Source: Mastacembelus armatus
Lineage: Eukaryota; Chordata; Actinopteri; Synbranchiformes; Mastacembelidae
Assembly (NCBI RefSeq): GCF_900324485.2
Contig: NC_046634.1
Location: 6,961,501 to 7,025,500 of the forward strand
Reading direction: 5' to 3'
DNA: 64,000 nt
The position numbers and the translations under genes were made by a program. The notes beneath the pieces are model-generated. The model was given only the letters and a program-made list of their open reading frames with translations. It was not told the origin of the DNA and made no database searches. Positions 33,301 to 46,947 of the stretch are shown here, piece by piece. Each line of letters opens with the position of its first letter. Position 1 is the first letter of the stretch.

Positions 33301-36300
33301 CAAAGATCACATGCTACACTCCTGCAGATTGCTTCACAATCCTGTGAAACAGAAATCATGGAAAATGTTTTATCTGACTGTACCAGTGAAATGGAATGCG
33401 TCAATAAAAAGATTGGGCGTCATTTCAGGTCAGAGAAATGTGAATGTCAAAATTTAAACATCTTTGCAGATGGTAGAATACCTTTAGCTCAGATGTAGCT
33501 GATGTTCACTAAATGCCATCTAATGTGCCTGTAACCCTCCCTTCCCCCATCACCTGAGGGGGGCAGGCACAGGAACATTTATGGGAAACGGAGGGGGATT
33601 AAAGAAGACGGGAGCTGTAGCGTACATGGTGTTTGTGTTTGTGTGTGTGTGTATCTGTATCTGCATCTGCAATAGACAGTGTGGGTATTGATATATTGAT
33701 GCTAAATGAACAGCTGTTGATTTTGGTGCCCTGGTCTGGTCAGGTAGTCGGTGCTGACCCAGTTAAAACCAGCAGACCTGGAGGACACAATCTTTGAATT
33801 AGGAGGCAGAATTCACAATTGTTATTGCAGCAGGAGAAACGTTATTGAGTGTGCTGGCATTAGTTGTGTCCTACAGGTGTGTAATATGGGATTTGAAACT
33901 TAACAGTGTGTTTGCTTATGTTCTTATACCAAATTTAAATTAAACTCCATTAAATAAAAGTGTTTGCTTTCAGATTCTTTCATGCACAGCATTTCACTGT
34001 GTACCAGCTTATTTCATCATTCCATTTCAATTCACTGTATGTGCAGTGGGAGGCTGAAAATGAAGCAGTTTCTTTCAAGCAGTTCTTTCTCTCCAGCACA
34101 GCACTGCAATGTGCAGACAAGATGTCTGTTGAGCATCAATAATGGCTATTAGTCTCTCTTCATGCGTGGCTTACTAACAGACCTCAGAGCAGTTTTGGTT
34201 GATGTCCAAAGGTGCACGTGCATGGCTGATAAGGAGAGGTGTCACATACCTCCTCTGTGCTTCTAAACCAGCTGGATAGCCTCACTCAGCCTGATATACC
34301 GAATGTTTATTTGATTTTCCTTATTTTATTGTGAATACAAAAGCCAGACCTCAGGATTACATTTTATATCTCTGCCTAAATAGAAAATTCCTGGTAACAT
34401 GCAAAGCAGGACAGCAATTGCCCAAAACTTTACTTTGATGTGCTGAAATTTATGTTAAGATGAAAATATTTCCTGATGGCCCATATAATGACACACCTGT
34501 GAAGAAATGTATTACTTCTGTACCTCACACCCTCTCATATATAGCACACACATTAATATTCACTGCTGTTTGTTGGGTCTTTTGTGATTTATTGGCTCAA
34601 CAGCAGTTTTTTTTTGTTGAGAATAACACAATGTTCAGCTTTTTATCTGACTCATGCAATATTCTCTGCACCCACACACTCAGGCACACACTGGGTGCCA
34701 AGCAAGGTTTATACTGGAGTCCTGAAAATCTGTGTGTCTGGGAGAATATTCAGCAGGAGACCAAAGTGTGTATAATCTTGGAGCCAGGGGCATTTCATAC
34801 TCTATATTGGTTAATGTGTGTGTGTTTTGAATGATTTACTATAGAATTTGTCTTTATGGCATTGTCTGTTATTATATTATACATTGGTGGAATAGTATTG
34901 TGCATGAGACATTGTGTCGACCTAATGTTTTAATATCACTAAGTCCTTTCTTTTTGCTAATAGAATTCTTTTATTAATATAATCTTACCAATCTTACACA
35001 CTATATATTTTTCTTTTCCCTGCAGGTGGACAACCGGCCTAAATACTATGGGAGAGAGTAAGTTGGCTTTGTCTGTATTAGTCATTTAAATGGGGAATGT
35101 TGCATCATTACATTTCAAATAAGCATTTAAATCCATCTCCACTTACATTTAAGCCCATTCAATTTATTACATTAATTTAAGAGAATGTCATGTTTCCCAC
35201 ATTTTCAAAAACCTAATACTTTGCCCCTGTCCAGGTATCATGGGATGATCTCAAGGGAAGAGGCTGACCAGTTATTGAGTCAGGCTGAAGGCAGCTACCT
35301 CATCAGGGAGAGTCAGAGACAGCCGGGCACATACACCCTTGCTCTGAGGTATATCTTCAAATCTACACCAGGGATTACAGTGCATTTATTAGAAAATGAG
35401 CCACTATAAAAACAGCTACCACCTGCTAGAGTCTGGAATATTAAGGGTATCAGTGACACTACAGTTGTGTGGAGGATTGTTACATACTCTGACATACTAA
35501 AGTTGTCTTTCTTTAACTTTATTGCCATGCTGTGGCTTCAGCCTAGTTAACTTGTAAGCAAATATCTCTACTTTAAAACAGTAGTCATTTGTACTTGAAT
35601 GTGAGCTATCGTTTTCTCAGAATAGGTGTCACACTTTTAAATGGGTGCATGGCATAATTTAAATTTGCTTTTGGGTCAGTTTAGTCTATTCATAGACGCG
35701 TCATTTTTCCACCTGCACGACTTTCTCCCTCTTTCACGTGGTTATAATTACCTTCCATAAATACTCCTTCTTAACATGGGCTCCCAGTCTGGGCTGGCAG
35801 AAAAGGAAAGGTTGGATTTTGGGTTAATGATCTCATGGTGATGTTTTATCTTGCAGTGGTTTCATTGAGATCCACTGTGTGTTGGCACAGTTCATGGCCT
35901 GTCTATTTGTCACTCACTTTGAGTTTGTGCTATTTTACTGATTTTGAATATATGAGCCACAGTGTTTGATGGGTATAATGTTATTGCATACAAAACTTCC
36001 TACTTAGCAAGATCGGACAGGACGTAATCCCTGCCTGACCATGCTGCAGCTCATATGAAAACTGAATATGAGAGAGAGGTGATTTTTACCAAAAGAATGA
36101 TATGCAGAGTTTCCTTCTGCCTGTCTTAACTCCAACCTATCGCAGGTTTGGGAACCAGACAAGAAACTTTCGTCTCTACCATGATGGAAAGCACTTTGTT
36201 GGAGAGAAGAGGTTTGAATCCATCCACGACCTGGTCACAGATGGCCTCATCACACTCTACATCGAAACAAAGGTGTGTTGGTTTATGTTTGCATACATCT

Positions 36301-37446
36301 GTCCTTACCCCAATCCATCTTAGTAACATGCATTATTTTCCATATTTAATGGAATTGATTGGACTGAATAGCTGTAAACTCCAATTGTAAATGCTGATTA
36401 GGGATGATGACTTGCCGTTATGGCAGTATTTTAAGCATTAGCATTCAAGACATATTTGTGGGGTAAGAAAATCAGCCAGCTTAACTCACACAGTATCCCT
36501 TGATCGCCATGTTTCCTTGATCATATGAATGCATGAGTTTCTTTGAAACCAGGGAAGAAAGAATTGGAAATCTGTTTTTTTCTTGAGATCACTTCCAATA
36601 TCCTTATTCGTCCATTGGGAAATCACCAAGAGGATCAAAGCAGTAATGAAAAATGAGGATTACTTTAGCAAGATTAAGTTCAGGGACAGCAGGCTCAACT
36701 TTATTTTCATAGGCAGAAAAGTAATCTTTCTCACTGTCTGGGCAAGCAGAAACATTTCAGGATTATTAACAAAGAAACACTGTAAATGATCTGAACCTGC
36801 AATTATTAAGTATAAAACCCATATCTAATGGCATATTTTTCCTTTTGTCAGGCGGCGGAGTACATTGCTAAGATGACTATAAACCCTATTTATGAACATG
36901 TGGGCTACACCACCCTGAACCAAGAGCCCACCCTAAAGAAACACCTAACACACAGCCCAGAGGCCCCAGATGGACCTGCTCCAGCCAAAGATGACTGCAA
37001 CGCTGAGGAGAGGGTGAGCACAGCACTTATGTATATACAGTATAAAATGTCAAGGTAAAAGAAAGTGGCTTTGGCTGCCTGACAACAATTTCCAAGGGCT
37101 CATCATGTACTGTCATCACCCTCCAAGTAGTTTACAGCCTTAAAACTTTTAAATGTAGCAAAATACTTGGGAAATTGTAATTGCCAAGAATAGAATAAAG
37201 TAAAGGCATGGCTTTTAGAAAGGGATATGTAAAGTAATCCTGCAGAGTTAAAAGAAGTGTAAATGTAAAGAAAGTTGCTGTATGTGCAGTGCGAGATGGA
37301 AGGATGAGAGTTGAGGAACTTGGTGAGAGGAGGAGGAGGAGGAGGATGGATGCAGAGGAGATGTGGCCTCCAGCCAAGGGCTCTGCAGTAAAATTACATA
37401 ACAGCAGCTTGCCTGCAGAAACCTGCTATCTACCAGAAGCCGTCTA

Positions 37447-37492
<46 letters not shown>

Positions 37493-37992
37493 GCTGTCTA
37501 GAATTCAGGAACCAAGTTTGCTGTTGGTTCATTAGTTTCCATTTAGTTGTGAAGTGAAGAGCTTGTATTTGTGTATTTGTGTTTAGTCTTTATTCCATTA
37601 CCTTTTTTATAGGTAGAGCTGTTCAAAGGGTGAAAAGAGATGTATGGAGATGTGAGGTTTCAGTATGACGCAGGAGCCCACTCAGATGCTAATCACTGGG
37701 CAATATTCAGTGTAATTTTCAGTTCTGCAGCTGGGTGTTTGTGCAGGTGGATGCATGAAAATGAGGCAGGAGATGCAGATCCATTCATCAGCTGCTGCTG
37801 AGCCCTCAGATTGTTTTATAGCTGCATACAGTATAATGCTGTTAGCTTCAAATGAACAGTTTTCACACTGAATACACAACAGGCTCACAACAAAGTGTGT
37901 GTTATATGTGCAACATATTTATCTTCTACACCAGGCGTTGTGACCTGCGGTGCATGACCATACACTATGTTTGTGCGTGCGTGCGTGCGTGC

Positions 37993-38039
<47 letters not shown>

Positions 38040-41000
38040 ATGGGGTAGTCCTGTGAATGTGTGGATTTGCAGACAAAGCAGTACAGCTGTGACATTGAGA
38101 GCAGAGGTGGCTCTCTGTAGGGAAGCCAAACACACCAGAAATACATAATTTATGTGTTCATACAGCTCTTAACCTTTTGTTGTTGCTTAAATTCAGTTCC
38201 CTGTGTTGTGTATATGAGGATTAGTGAATTTGATTATGTGGTTGCTCATTATAACTATCTAATTCACGATACCTTCTTAAACAGTCACAAAGCTGTATTT
38301 GAATTATTGTATGTTATTTTAAATATCTAAAAACATCAAGAAACGTAGTTCGATGCTTGTAAAGCTCTCCCAGAGTAATAGGATTTCATGCAGTGCTTTT
38401 TAACAGTTTGCCCAAAAAGTAAAAACACCCAGAGGCGGCACTTAACCAGAAGCCTCTCAAGTGCAGCTTAAGGTTAAGTGAAGATGCTGCTTATATAAAT
38501 TGTTCTTATATAAAGTTACTTGTGTTGTCTAAGATAATGGATGTGCAGGGCTGTGGGATGATTTCATTTTAGAACCATATAAGGACATGAGACTACGTAT
38601 GTTTTGTTGTAGTGAAGTCAACAACATTTCAGGAATGAAAGATGCACATAAAGCAAACAATAGAGCTGTTGTTGGACAAGTATCAGCATAATTGGGAAGC
38701 ACTGGAGGAAAAGTAGTGAGATTTTGTAGGTAAAATGACAAAAGAAGAGATGGAAGCAAAGAACAAAAAGTGTGAACGAGTAAATAAAATAGCTTTTTTT
38801 CTCAGCTCATTCTTTCCCTCCCTCTCTTTCTCTCCTGGGACAATCGAGGTGGCAGAATTGGTGGCGAACAACAAGAAATGCTGCCTTCTGATTGGCTCAT
38901 TCTCTTCTCAACGTGACCTGTTAAATTCATCCATTACTGCACCGTAGCTCAGCCTCCCCCTCCTCCTGTTTCTCTCTCCGCCTCTATTCCTCCCTCCATC
39001 ACTGGTTTTGGCTGGCGAGTGTGTAGAGGGAACATGGATTAACACACACACACACACACTCGCACACACTCGCACACAGACACACACAGAGCCATGTGGG
39101 CTGTACAGCGCTCACCTACACGAGACTGAGAGACGGGAAAGCTCATTCTGCCGCATCAGCCTGGTTTGAAGGATTTTACCTCCCAGGAAGTGAATATATA
39201 TTGAATTGACTCATTTAACTTTTTGTGGGTTTTTTGTATCTACAGACAGATTTATTTTACTGGCTGTTTTTTGTTTTTTGTTATGATCTGGAATTGCACC
39301 ATGCAGCCCCCTCAGTATGCATGGCTAATCTGATTGGCTGATCTTTGTGGTACTAAAACAGCAGGATTGGTCCAGAGTCGTCTTCTTGGTTTGGGATGTT
39401 GCTGTCAGATGAAGCTTTGAAATGATTTGAGAATATGGCTGTGGTATAATTTTCCACTTATTTCTGGTTTTAGTTATTCTGGGCTTTTTGTTATTTTAAC
39501 ACAATTTTTCTGAAAGTATTTCCTGTTTTGGTCTCATACGTTTGGCAGTCTGACTAGTTTACTTATTGGGATTTAGATTTTGGTCTAAGAATCAGTGTTT
39601 GATATAAACCTCCCAGCGAAATTCCAGGTCCCAAAATGCCGAGCAAAGACTCATACATCGTCAAAAGAGGTAAAAAGCAATCACGCAGACGAGCTGAGAA
39701 GGAAGCTGGTCAGAAAGGCTCTGTGTTTACTGCCGCTCTTGGTTTAAATGTCAGCGCTGGTTCAATTCCCTCTCTGCCAGTCTCTGGCAACACATCGGAC
39801 CCAAGCACTGGGTCAGAAATCCGTCTCAACCAGACACCAGCCCCTTCCAAACCCACTTCCCCTGCTTCCACCTTCTGGCAACCAATCAGATCTTTTGCCC
39901 TCTCGCAGCTGACATCGCTGGTGCGGCGGGCCACCCTGAGGGAGAGCGACTTGGCACCCAAGTATGAGAAGGTCCACAACTTCAAGGTGAGACTGTCCTA
40001 TTTGTGTGGATCTGTTCGTGTGTGTGTGTGTGTGTGAAACGACGCTAGAGCTGCTGATTCAGCTCACGTGGTGTTATTCAAATTCAGCTCAGAGACCACA
40101 GACTGTGGGGATACACACATATACACAGAAATACACGTTTTGCATTTACATTCCAGGTTTTCAACCTTCGTTTGTTTCAGATTCCCAGATTTCCATATTA
40201 CAAGCAGCGATTAGTAAAGAGCAAAAAGGTCAGAGCTCCAGCATACTGAGCACACTGACAGACACATGAGCTCTGTGATGTGGGGGGAGTATTAGCATTT
40301 AATTATCTAGAGCCAGTTTCTACAATAAATCAGTTTTAAAAATCTTTTTTTTTAACTTTTAATATTTGTTGGGAAATTTACATTAAAAAGTTCCTCTTAC
40401 TGTCACATTTTCCTTTTTCTCCATCTCTACCAGGTTCATACATTCAGGGGCCCCCATTGGTGTGAATACTGTGCCAACTTCATGTGGGGTCTCATCGCTC
40501 AGGGAGTCAAGTGTGCAGGTAACATGTTCTCTTCACACATACTTCATTGTATACTTTTGTCAAGCTCAATACTCATCACTGATCTTTCCTTTTATCATGT
40601 ATAAATACTCCAAAGATGGTTTTCCTGCTCCTCTCTGCCTCCACTGTGTTCGACACATTGCACCTCATCTCTCTTAAACTTTGACTGAAAACTGGGACAG
40701 CAGGCTAAAGTTAATCATGCTGTTGCTGTTGACTCATCTGTGGTGTGTCGTGGATTTCAAATGTTAAAAGATTCAGTTTGGTGCCAAAGAACACACTGTC
40801 ACTGGCATTCTCACTGTGTGGGTGATGAACTGTGCCACTTCAACACCCACATTTATATTCAAGTTTTGGAACCAAATTTTTTATTACGCTTTTTTTGAAC
40901 GTTTTATCTCTTGACAGACAAAATTAGAATATCTTGATGGTCTTCAGTGCAGTGTGAACAGCTGCAAGCAGGATAAAAAACACGCATTCTGCTTTATGTA

Positions 41001-42764
41001 AACAGGCCCACAGGTTCTGAGTGGACAGTATTAGTGATCTTTATCTTCCTGTGTGTGTCAGACTGTGGGTTGAACGTCCACAAACAGTGCTCCAAAGTCG
41101 TGCCAAACGACTGCCAGCCAGACCTGCGGCACGTCAAGAAGGTGTACAGCTGCGACCTGACCACTCTGGTCAAAGCCCACAACACCAAGAGACCCATGGT
41201 GGTCGACATGTGCATACAGGAGATCGAGGCTAGAGGTGAGAGTCAGTGTGTGGGAATGTGTGTGTGAGTGAGTGAGTCAGTGATTATATAATTTTGACAG
41301 AAAAAGATTTTAATATTGTTTGCTGCAAGCTCTACTTTTGAAAAACTGGCTTTTACACTAGTTATACACAGAGTTACACACAAAGCAGCAAATCCAAATC
41401 AATAACAATCAGTGGAGAACTTACAGGTAAGAGGCAACATTGAACTGGAGCAGAAAAGAGATTCTCAGTTGTTGTTCCTGAGTAGATACTCACTGCTGAG
41501 ATACACAATAAAGAAATATAAATATATAAAGTTCAAATTTAGGGTGTGAAAAGCAGCATTATGACAACTACTTCTTTAGTTAGAGTTTAAGTAAAGTAGT
41601 AACTAAAGTCCAGCTGTCCTTGTCGGCCTCAGGTCTTCAGTCAGAAGGATTGTACAGAATATCAGGCTTCAGTGAGCTGATTGAGGATGTCAAAATGGCC
41701 TTTGACCGAGGTGAGTGTTCGCTCCTGTTGTTTTTGGTGATGCTGTTTTGCTGCATAGAATATTTCACTGTGTGTCAGTAGCACAACCATTGCAGCAGTT
41801 ATCAAAGCTTTTGGTTAGTAATGTGACCAACCTTCATCTTCTGACACCTTGAGGTGAAAAAGAGCATTTCCCTTTGGCATCAATAAAATACTGATTTTTT
41901 TTTTTTTTTTTTTTTTTAAAACTCCGTAGGCTTGCTCTTCACCTAATGCTTTAATCCTGGGTTTTCTTTTCACTGAGAGTATCCATCCATGTTTCCTAGA
42001 TGGAGAAAAGGCCGATATTTCCTCAAACGCTTACGAGGACATAAACATCATCACTGGAGCCCTCAAACTGTACTTCAGAGAGCTGCCGATTCCCCTCATC
42101 ACATACGATGCCTACCCACGTTTCATAGAAACCGGAAGTAGGTCTTTGTGCTTTCTGTGCCTTATTACATGACTGTTTATTACAGAATGAGGGAAAGATC
42201 AGTTTAGCAGCCAGCTCTGTAGGCACAGAGACATGGTTCCTGCATATCTTACTAATCTGCAAAAGACATGGTTGAAATATATATGTCACCTCTGTGACTT
42301 TGTCTGCTGATGTAGGTGTAGATTTACTGAGTGGGTGATTCTGTGTTGCAGAGATCACAGATCCAGACAAACGACTGGAGTCTCTCCATGAGGCCTTGAA
42401 GCTGCTACCACCAGCTCACTGCGAGTCGCTACGATACCTCATGGCTCACCTTAAGAGGTCTGAACACACAAGTCATGTTTCCCCTCACATACCTTGAACA
42501 GGGGTTTAACTCATGTTCTAGATTTACTTCTAGGTTTGAAGACATAGCTTCCTTTAACTTTGCCACTACACATATGTTCATCTCTCTATCAGGGTGACTG
42601 AGTATGAGAAGGACAACCTCATGTCCAGCGAGAACCTGGGCATCGTCTTCGGCCCAACGCTGATGAGGGCCCCGGAGCTGGACGCCATGACAGCGCTCAA
42701 TGACATCAGATACCAGAGACTGGTGGTGGAAACTCTCATTACCAATGAAGATGTGTTGTTTTGA
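30341..42764 (+). CDS. chn1: Alpha-chimaerin (N-chimaerin), alpha-2 form, complete
   Basis: Rac-specific GTPase-activating protein controlled by diacylglycerol, acting downstream of Eph receptors in axon guidance. Coding exons: 30341-30359, 32821-32859, 33071-33126, 35026-35057, 35235-35348, 36146-36272, 36852-37013, 39909-39986, 40434-40518, 41062-41235, 41633-41710, 42000-42137, 42352-42457 and 42593-42764. All phases fit and give 459 aa, the same as the human alpha-2 form. An SH2 domain lies at about 45-135 ([14 protein letters not shown], then [19 protein letters not shown]). A C1 domain begins at [17 protein letters not shown]. The RhoGAP domain carries the arginine finger in EGLYRISGF and [19 protein letters not shown]-terminal [20 protein letters not shown] and the linker separate it from beta-chimaerin (chn2). 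The first intron region has its own promoter signals, and the alpha-1 start lies in the intron before exon 8. No defect seen. Confidence 0.97.
37445..37490. repeat. TA microsatellite
   Basis: About 46 bp of TA dinucleotides with one TG interruption, inside the chn1 intron between exons 7 and 8. Confidence 0.95.
37973..38034. repeat. Compound GTGC / GT microsatellite
   Basis: GTGC tetranucleotides run into a pure GT tract of about 38 bp in the same chn1 intron. Confidence 0.95.
39636..39986 (+). CDS. chn1: Alternative first exon of chn1, alpha-1 form
   Basis: Open from ATG at 39,636 through 91 codons and straight into the 26 codons of shared exon 8 ([20 protein letters not shown] onward), then the donor at 39,986. 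Spliced to the same downstream exons it makes 367 aa without SH2, matching the alpha-1 form. Family marks are the MPSK start, the basic stretch [26 protein letters not shown], and [19 protein letters not shown], aligning with human [12 protein letters not shown]. It is about 33 residues longer than the human N terminus because of a Ser/Pro/Thr-rich insert. The promoter should lie within about 39,000-39,630. The junction CAG/CTG at 39,908 is exonic here but is the acceptor in alpha-2. Confidence 0.88.
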
Positions 42765-45700
42765 GCAAGGACAGAGAATGCATTGTCCTCCTGTGAAAAG
42801 ATGAAGGAAAAGGTAACTTGGTGACTTTGACCAGAAAATGAAGGTATATGTGCGAGATACTTGGGATGTGTGTCTTGCAACAGAGGACAAAGAAGGATTA
42901 CTTGTTTTGTGTGGATAAAAGGAGCAATTAAGGAAGTGACTACAAAGAAGGAATCGATAAGAAACACAGTAGAGACTCTCAAAACACACAGCTGTGAGGG
43001 GAGAAGTGATTGGAAGGATGCAGTGTTTCCCTACATGTTTAATGTCAAATCAAATCAACAAACCTCCACCGAACATCCATAATGTTTCATGTCATTACTG
43101 TACAAGCAAAAAAAGAAAATGACTGGAACACTCAGTACTATGATTTTCCAAACCTTACCAGGCAGAAACACAAAACTATCACCTTTCTTGAGTTGGGCAT
43201 TGAACAGTGGCATTTCAGCAACACTGCTTTTCTGTGAGGGAAACACTGTGGGATCCATCTGTTTGTCACTAACTTCCTTTCTTAAATGGATGCCTTGGCA
43301 TTTTCATTTTAAGGTTTTTTGCTGCTGAGAGTCAGCTCCCTGAATAACACATGGTTAGCTTATACAACAGAAATAAAATGATGCACAGTGATGGGAACAT
43401 GTCACCCACTGATTTCAGCGAAAAATTCCTCCCACTAATGTTATAACATCGATGTTTCCCTCAGATTCTGGTGGTAAGATTTTTGGTTATTACTCTGTTT
43501 TGCATGATGCCAAGGTGTCCATTTAACCCTCCTCAAGAAGCAGCACTGATTTTGGAACAGTAGACAACTGGCTAAAAGAAAGAATGAATGGAAAAAGTGA
43601 GGCACTCATTGATAATGTGACTTGGACCTGTTGTGTTTTCTTTACTTTACAGCTCCCTCTTCTGCTCCACTGACTTTAGTGTAATTATACAAACTCCTAC
43701 ATGAACAGTATAGTAATTTTTTTTTTTTTTTTTAGATCACTTATCCCATTTCATGTTTTTATGGACTTTTAAAGACGTATTTTGCAGATTACACCCAATA
43801 ATGATTATTGGGTAATGAAACTTATGGAGCTGTAAATTAAATGATAACTTTTCCCATCTCCATACCAATCCTGTGTTCTCTCACTTCTCCACCTGCCAGC
43901 TTTGGCTCTGAAGGTGAAAATGATGCTTAAAATCCAGTGTCATGTGATCCATTTAAAGAGACAGTTTGGGAAATTTTAAATGGCCCCTTACAGGTAAATG
44001 TTCCTTAACATATGGGATTTTCTTATTCTTAATTGGAACTTTAAATTGACATACTCTGTGTCCTCTTTTTTGAAAAAACTCTTCTGTATCATAAAAGCAC
44101 GATGGGCCAAACACATATTACAAAGTTGTGCCAGAAACATTTTTTTAATAGGTCAAATTGAGCACAGACTGTATTTATCTGGCAGCTTGTTTTCATTTGA
44201 TCTCATTTACACAGCTTTAGTTGTCACATGAGTGACAGATGGGGAAGAGAGGAGCACATTATAAGTGACTTGAATATGTGAAACTGTGCTTTATGTAGGA
44301 TTTTGCTTTGCTTTGTCATTTGTATAAAGTGTAATGAAGCAGATTTTGTGCTCAGAATACTAATTGCAACTCTTGATTTCTTGCCTGGATGCAATTCAAC
44401 AAACTGAAACACAAATCTTTATTTCAGTGTCAAGGCCTCTCTGTGTTAACTGGATACACTAATTCAAGCACTAGTGCACAGACAGTTTGTTTTTCTCATC
44501 CCAAGACTTGAAGCAAATAAGTAAGTTCCATAAGACAAAAAGTCACATTGTTAGTCACACAGCAGCAGTGGAATTTAAGTGGGGTTGGTGTTTTTCTTCA
44601 GTGTGTGCTCGTAGACAGGCTGTGATATGACTCATCAGTATGTTTGGAAAGAATATCTGCTGTGTCTTTAATGTCTAGATGCCAACATTTAATACAAAAA
44701 GCCAGTTGGGAGTCACAGGAGTTGTAGTTAATACTATTTTGTCTTGTTTTTGACCTGAGAAATAAAACTTGGTGTAATTTCTTACAGAAATGTGAAGATG
44801 AGGTACAGGCTAAATATTGCATATTGAAAGGTCTGCTGTACTATGTTGGCCATACTCTGATGTGATGAAAGCAGTATTAATTGTAGAATGATGATGCTAA
44901 CCATCTGTAATATGAAGGAGTGTATTGGAAATGATTTTTTTTAAAACTTGTGCCATTTGAAAGGGTGGGGGTGTAGAATAGGTGCTTTCTGCATGGACCC
45001 CCACCTCAGCTAACAAACACTAGATGCGCTCTTCATTCGTTTCAGCCCCCATTTCTGTCGGGGGTCACCAATTTACTCTTCTTGTGAGTTTTATTTGCGA
45101 AGCCCCTCCAGGCATCAAGACCCATTTTACAAAGCAAAGATGGTTGTTAAAATCCAGCATACCCATGCTGAGTTGGTTGTAAATGTAATAGATGTAATTA
45201 AAAAGTAACGTCAGCATTTTTCTAACTAACCTTGATTATGTTTTGGTTATTCATGTGCTTTTTTTAAAAAACTTTTGTTGATTTATGTTGTTCGTTCCTC
45301 CCTGGGCAAAATCAAACCCTGCTGGTTTAACAATGTACTAACTATCATCAGACTAACCCAGTGACAACTTTTGAGCCTCCAGTGATCTGTGACACTTGCT
45401 TTTTTGGACCATGAAATGTCAATTTTTATTATTGTCATTGCTGTAAAGTATTTTCTATATGGTTTATGCATGAGGAAATTAAATTATTAAATATGACTGT
45501 CAGTTGGCATGTGTTTTAATTTGTTCATAACTGATTCTTCAACCTTAACTCCAGAATAAGTTGGCCTATGCTTAAAAACTCTTAATATACTCCATTACCG
45601 TTTAGTGATGCATTAGACGTACACTAATGTTACAAATATGGTCTAAATCTGTTCACAACTTTTATTGCATTGCATATTTTCTTGTTTATTGAGTTGGCAT

Positions 45701-45861
45701 TTCACCACCCGAGTGCTGGTTTCTGGTAGCCAGGGGCAGAAAGGCTATGTGTTTCAACAGGCAGGTCTGCAGTAATGTTAAAATCACTTCCTTTAAGGTC
45801 TAAAATGATGTCGACTATCAAAGGGATGAACAACTTATGACTTTAAATTATATCAAATAAA
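42765..45861 (+). other. chn1: chn1 3' UTR and downstream region
   Basis: No further coding. AATAAA occurs at 43,372-43,377, 44,761-44,766 and 45,856-45,861, so alternative 3' ends are possible. Which is used cannot be told from sequence. Confidence 0.4.
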
Positions 45862-45999
45862 GTGTGACAGCAGATAAGTCAGTCTTAACACACTGACCGG
45901 TGGTAGAAGAAGCGACATGCTGCCCTCTGGTGGACAATGATACAAACTACAAGTAAGGTATTTGATTTAATAAGATTTAATAAACAATGACATTGTCTG

Positions 46000-46095
46000 C
46001 GATGGCCTGGTGACCTGTCCAGGGTGTTCCCCTGCCTTTCACTCAAAGAGAGCTGGAATAGGTTCCAGCAGACCCCCGTGACCCTGGTTAAGGAT
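46000..46095 (+). mobile_element. V-SINE fragment (3' part)
   Basis: GCGATGGCCTGGTGACCTGT through GTGACCCTGGTTAAGGATG match the 3' half of the elements at 17,716 and 20,200. The head and centre are missing. Confidence 0.7.
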
Positions 46096-46855
46096 GCCAG
46101 TGACAATGGCAATGACAATGCCATTTTTCAGCCATTTTTTTTGTCTGCCAATCAAACAAAAGGCTGCGGGGCCAGCAAAGTCATTGGCTGCTCGATTCCT
46201 CCTCATTGGGGAATTTTATTTATTTTTTATTTAAACCTTTATTTTACCAGGAAGTCCCTGGCGATGCTATTAGCTTTAGCTTCAACATGCTAACGTTAAC
46301 TGTGAAATTCCTGAAACGGCAGACTGGAAAGAGATTCTCAATGCCTTGTTTTTTTTAGATTAAGTAAGGACAGTTTATCGACAGATGCTATTTTTGCTAA
46401 GACCTATTGAGTGCCATAACTTTTTTTGTCATGTTTGCTGTGTCATCCAGCATTATCCTGAGGAGAATGGCGGAAGAAAGTCTAAGCTAAGTTATCTGTG
46501 TTATTTTACGAGATTTTGCACAAGAAATCGTCCTGCTAATATTTTGGCTGGCTGTCACGTGGATGTTGCTAATGTTAACGATATTAGCGCAAATATGTTG
46601 GCGCCACCAGACACTGAAAAATTATCCTTTGAGCAGGTTTGTTGAAATGCTTTGTAACGGTAACGTTATACGTTTCAGATGAGTCCTGACTGCCTGACTG
46701 CCCTGTTTTCCGATTCTTTTGAGCTAGAAAACGAAAACGTTTAGAAACAGCGGAACTTGTCCTACCAAACTAAACGAGTGTTAACCAATCAAATTATTGG
46801 AATCTATGTGATTACTGATGTCTATATAAGGACTTCCTGTCTTCTTGTGGGCAGA
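46096..46855. other. Intergenic before tRNA-Met
   Basis: No supported gene. TTATTTAAACCTTTATTTTACCAGGAAG at about 46,225 is a motif seen at the end of common fish repeats. An 86-codon open frame at 46,385-46,645 has no recognised domain. Confidence 0.35.
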
Positions 46856-46928
46856 GCCTCGTTGGCGCAGTAGGCAGCGCGTCAGTCTCATAATCTGAAG
46901 GTCGTGAGTTCGAGCCTCACACGGGGCA
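46856..46928 (+). tRNA. tRNA-Met elongator (anticodon CAT)
   Basis: 73-nt gene starting GCCTCGTTGGCGCAGTAGG, anticodon loop CTCATAA, B box GAGTTCGAGCCTC, 3' end GGGGCA. The first pair GCCTCGT with ACGGGGC and the T-loop mark it as elongator, not initiator. A 17-T run follows directly. Confidence 0.96.
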
Positions 46929-46930
46929 GA

Positions 46931-46947
46931 TTTTTTTTTTTTTTTTT
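46931..46947 (+). terminator. RNA polymerase III T-run terminator
   Basis: Seventeen T residues start two bases after the tRNA-Met discriminator, far more than the four or five needed for polymerase III release. Confidence 0.85.

Noticed and set aside
30341-42764. Beta-chimaerin (chn2) as identity of the chimaerin gene
   Set aside because: The start [19 protein letters not shown], the [22 protein letters not shown] segment and [10 protein letters not shown] all match alpha-chimaerin. Beta has a different N terminus and SSLVRRAAL.
46385-46645. 86-codon open frame upstream of tRNA-Met
   Set aside because: No recognisable domain, no splice sites that lead anywhere, and repeat-like neighbours.
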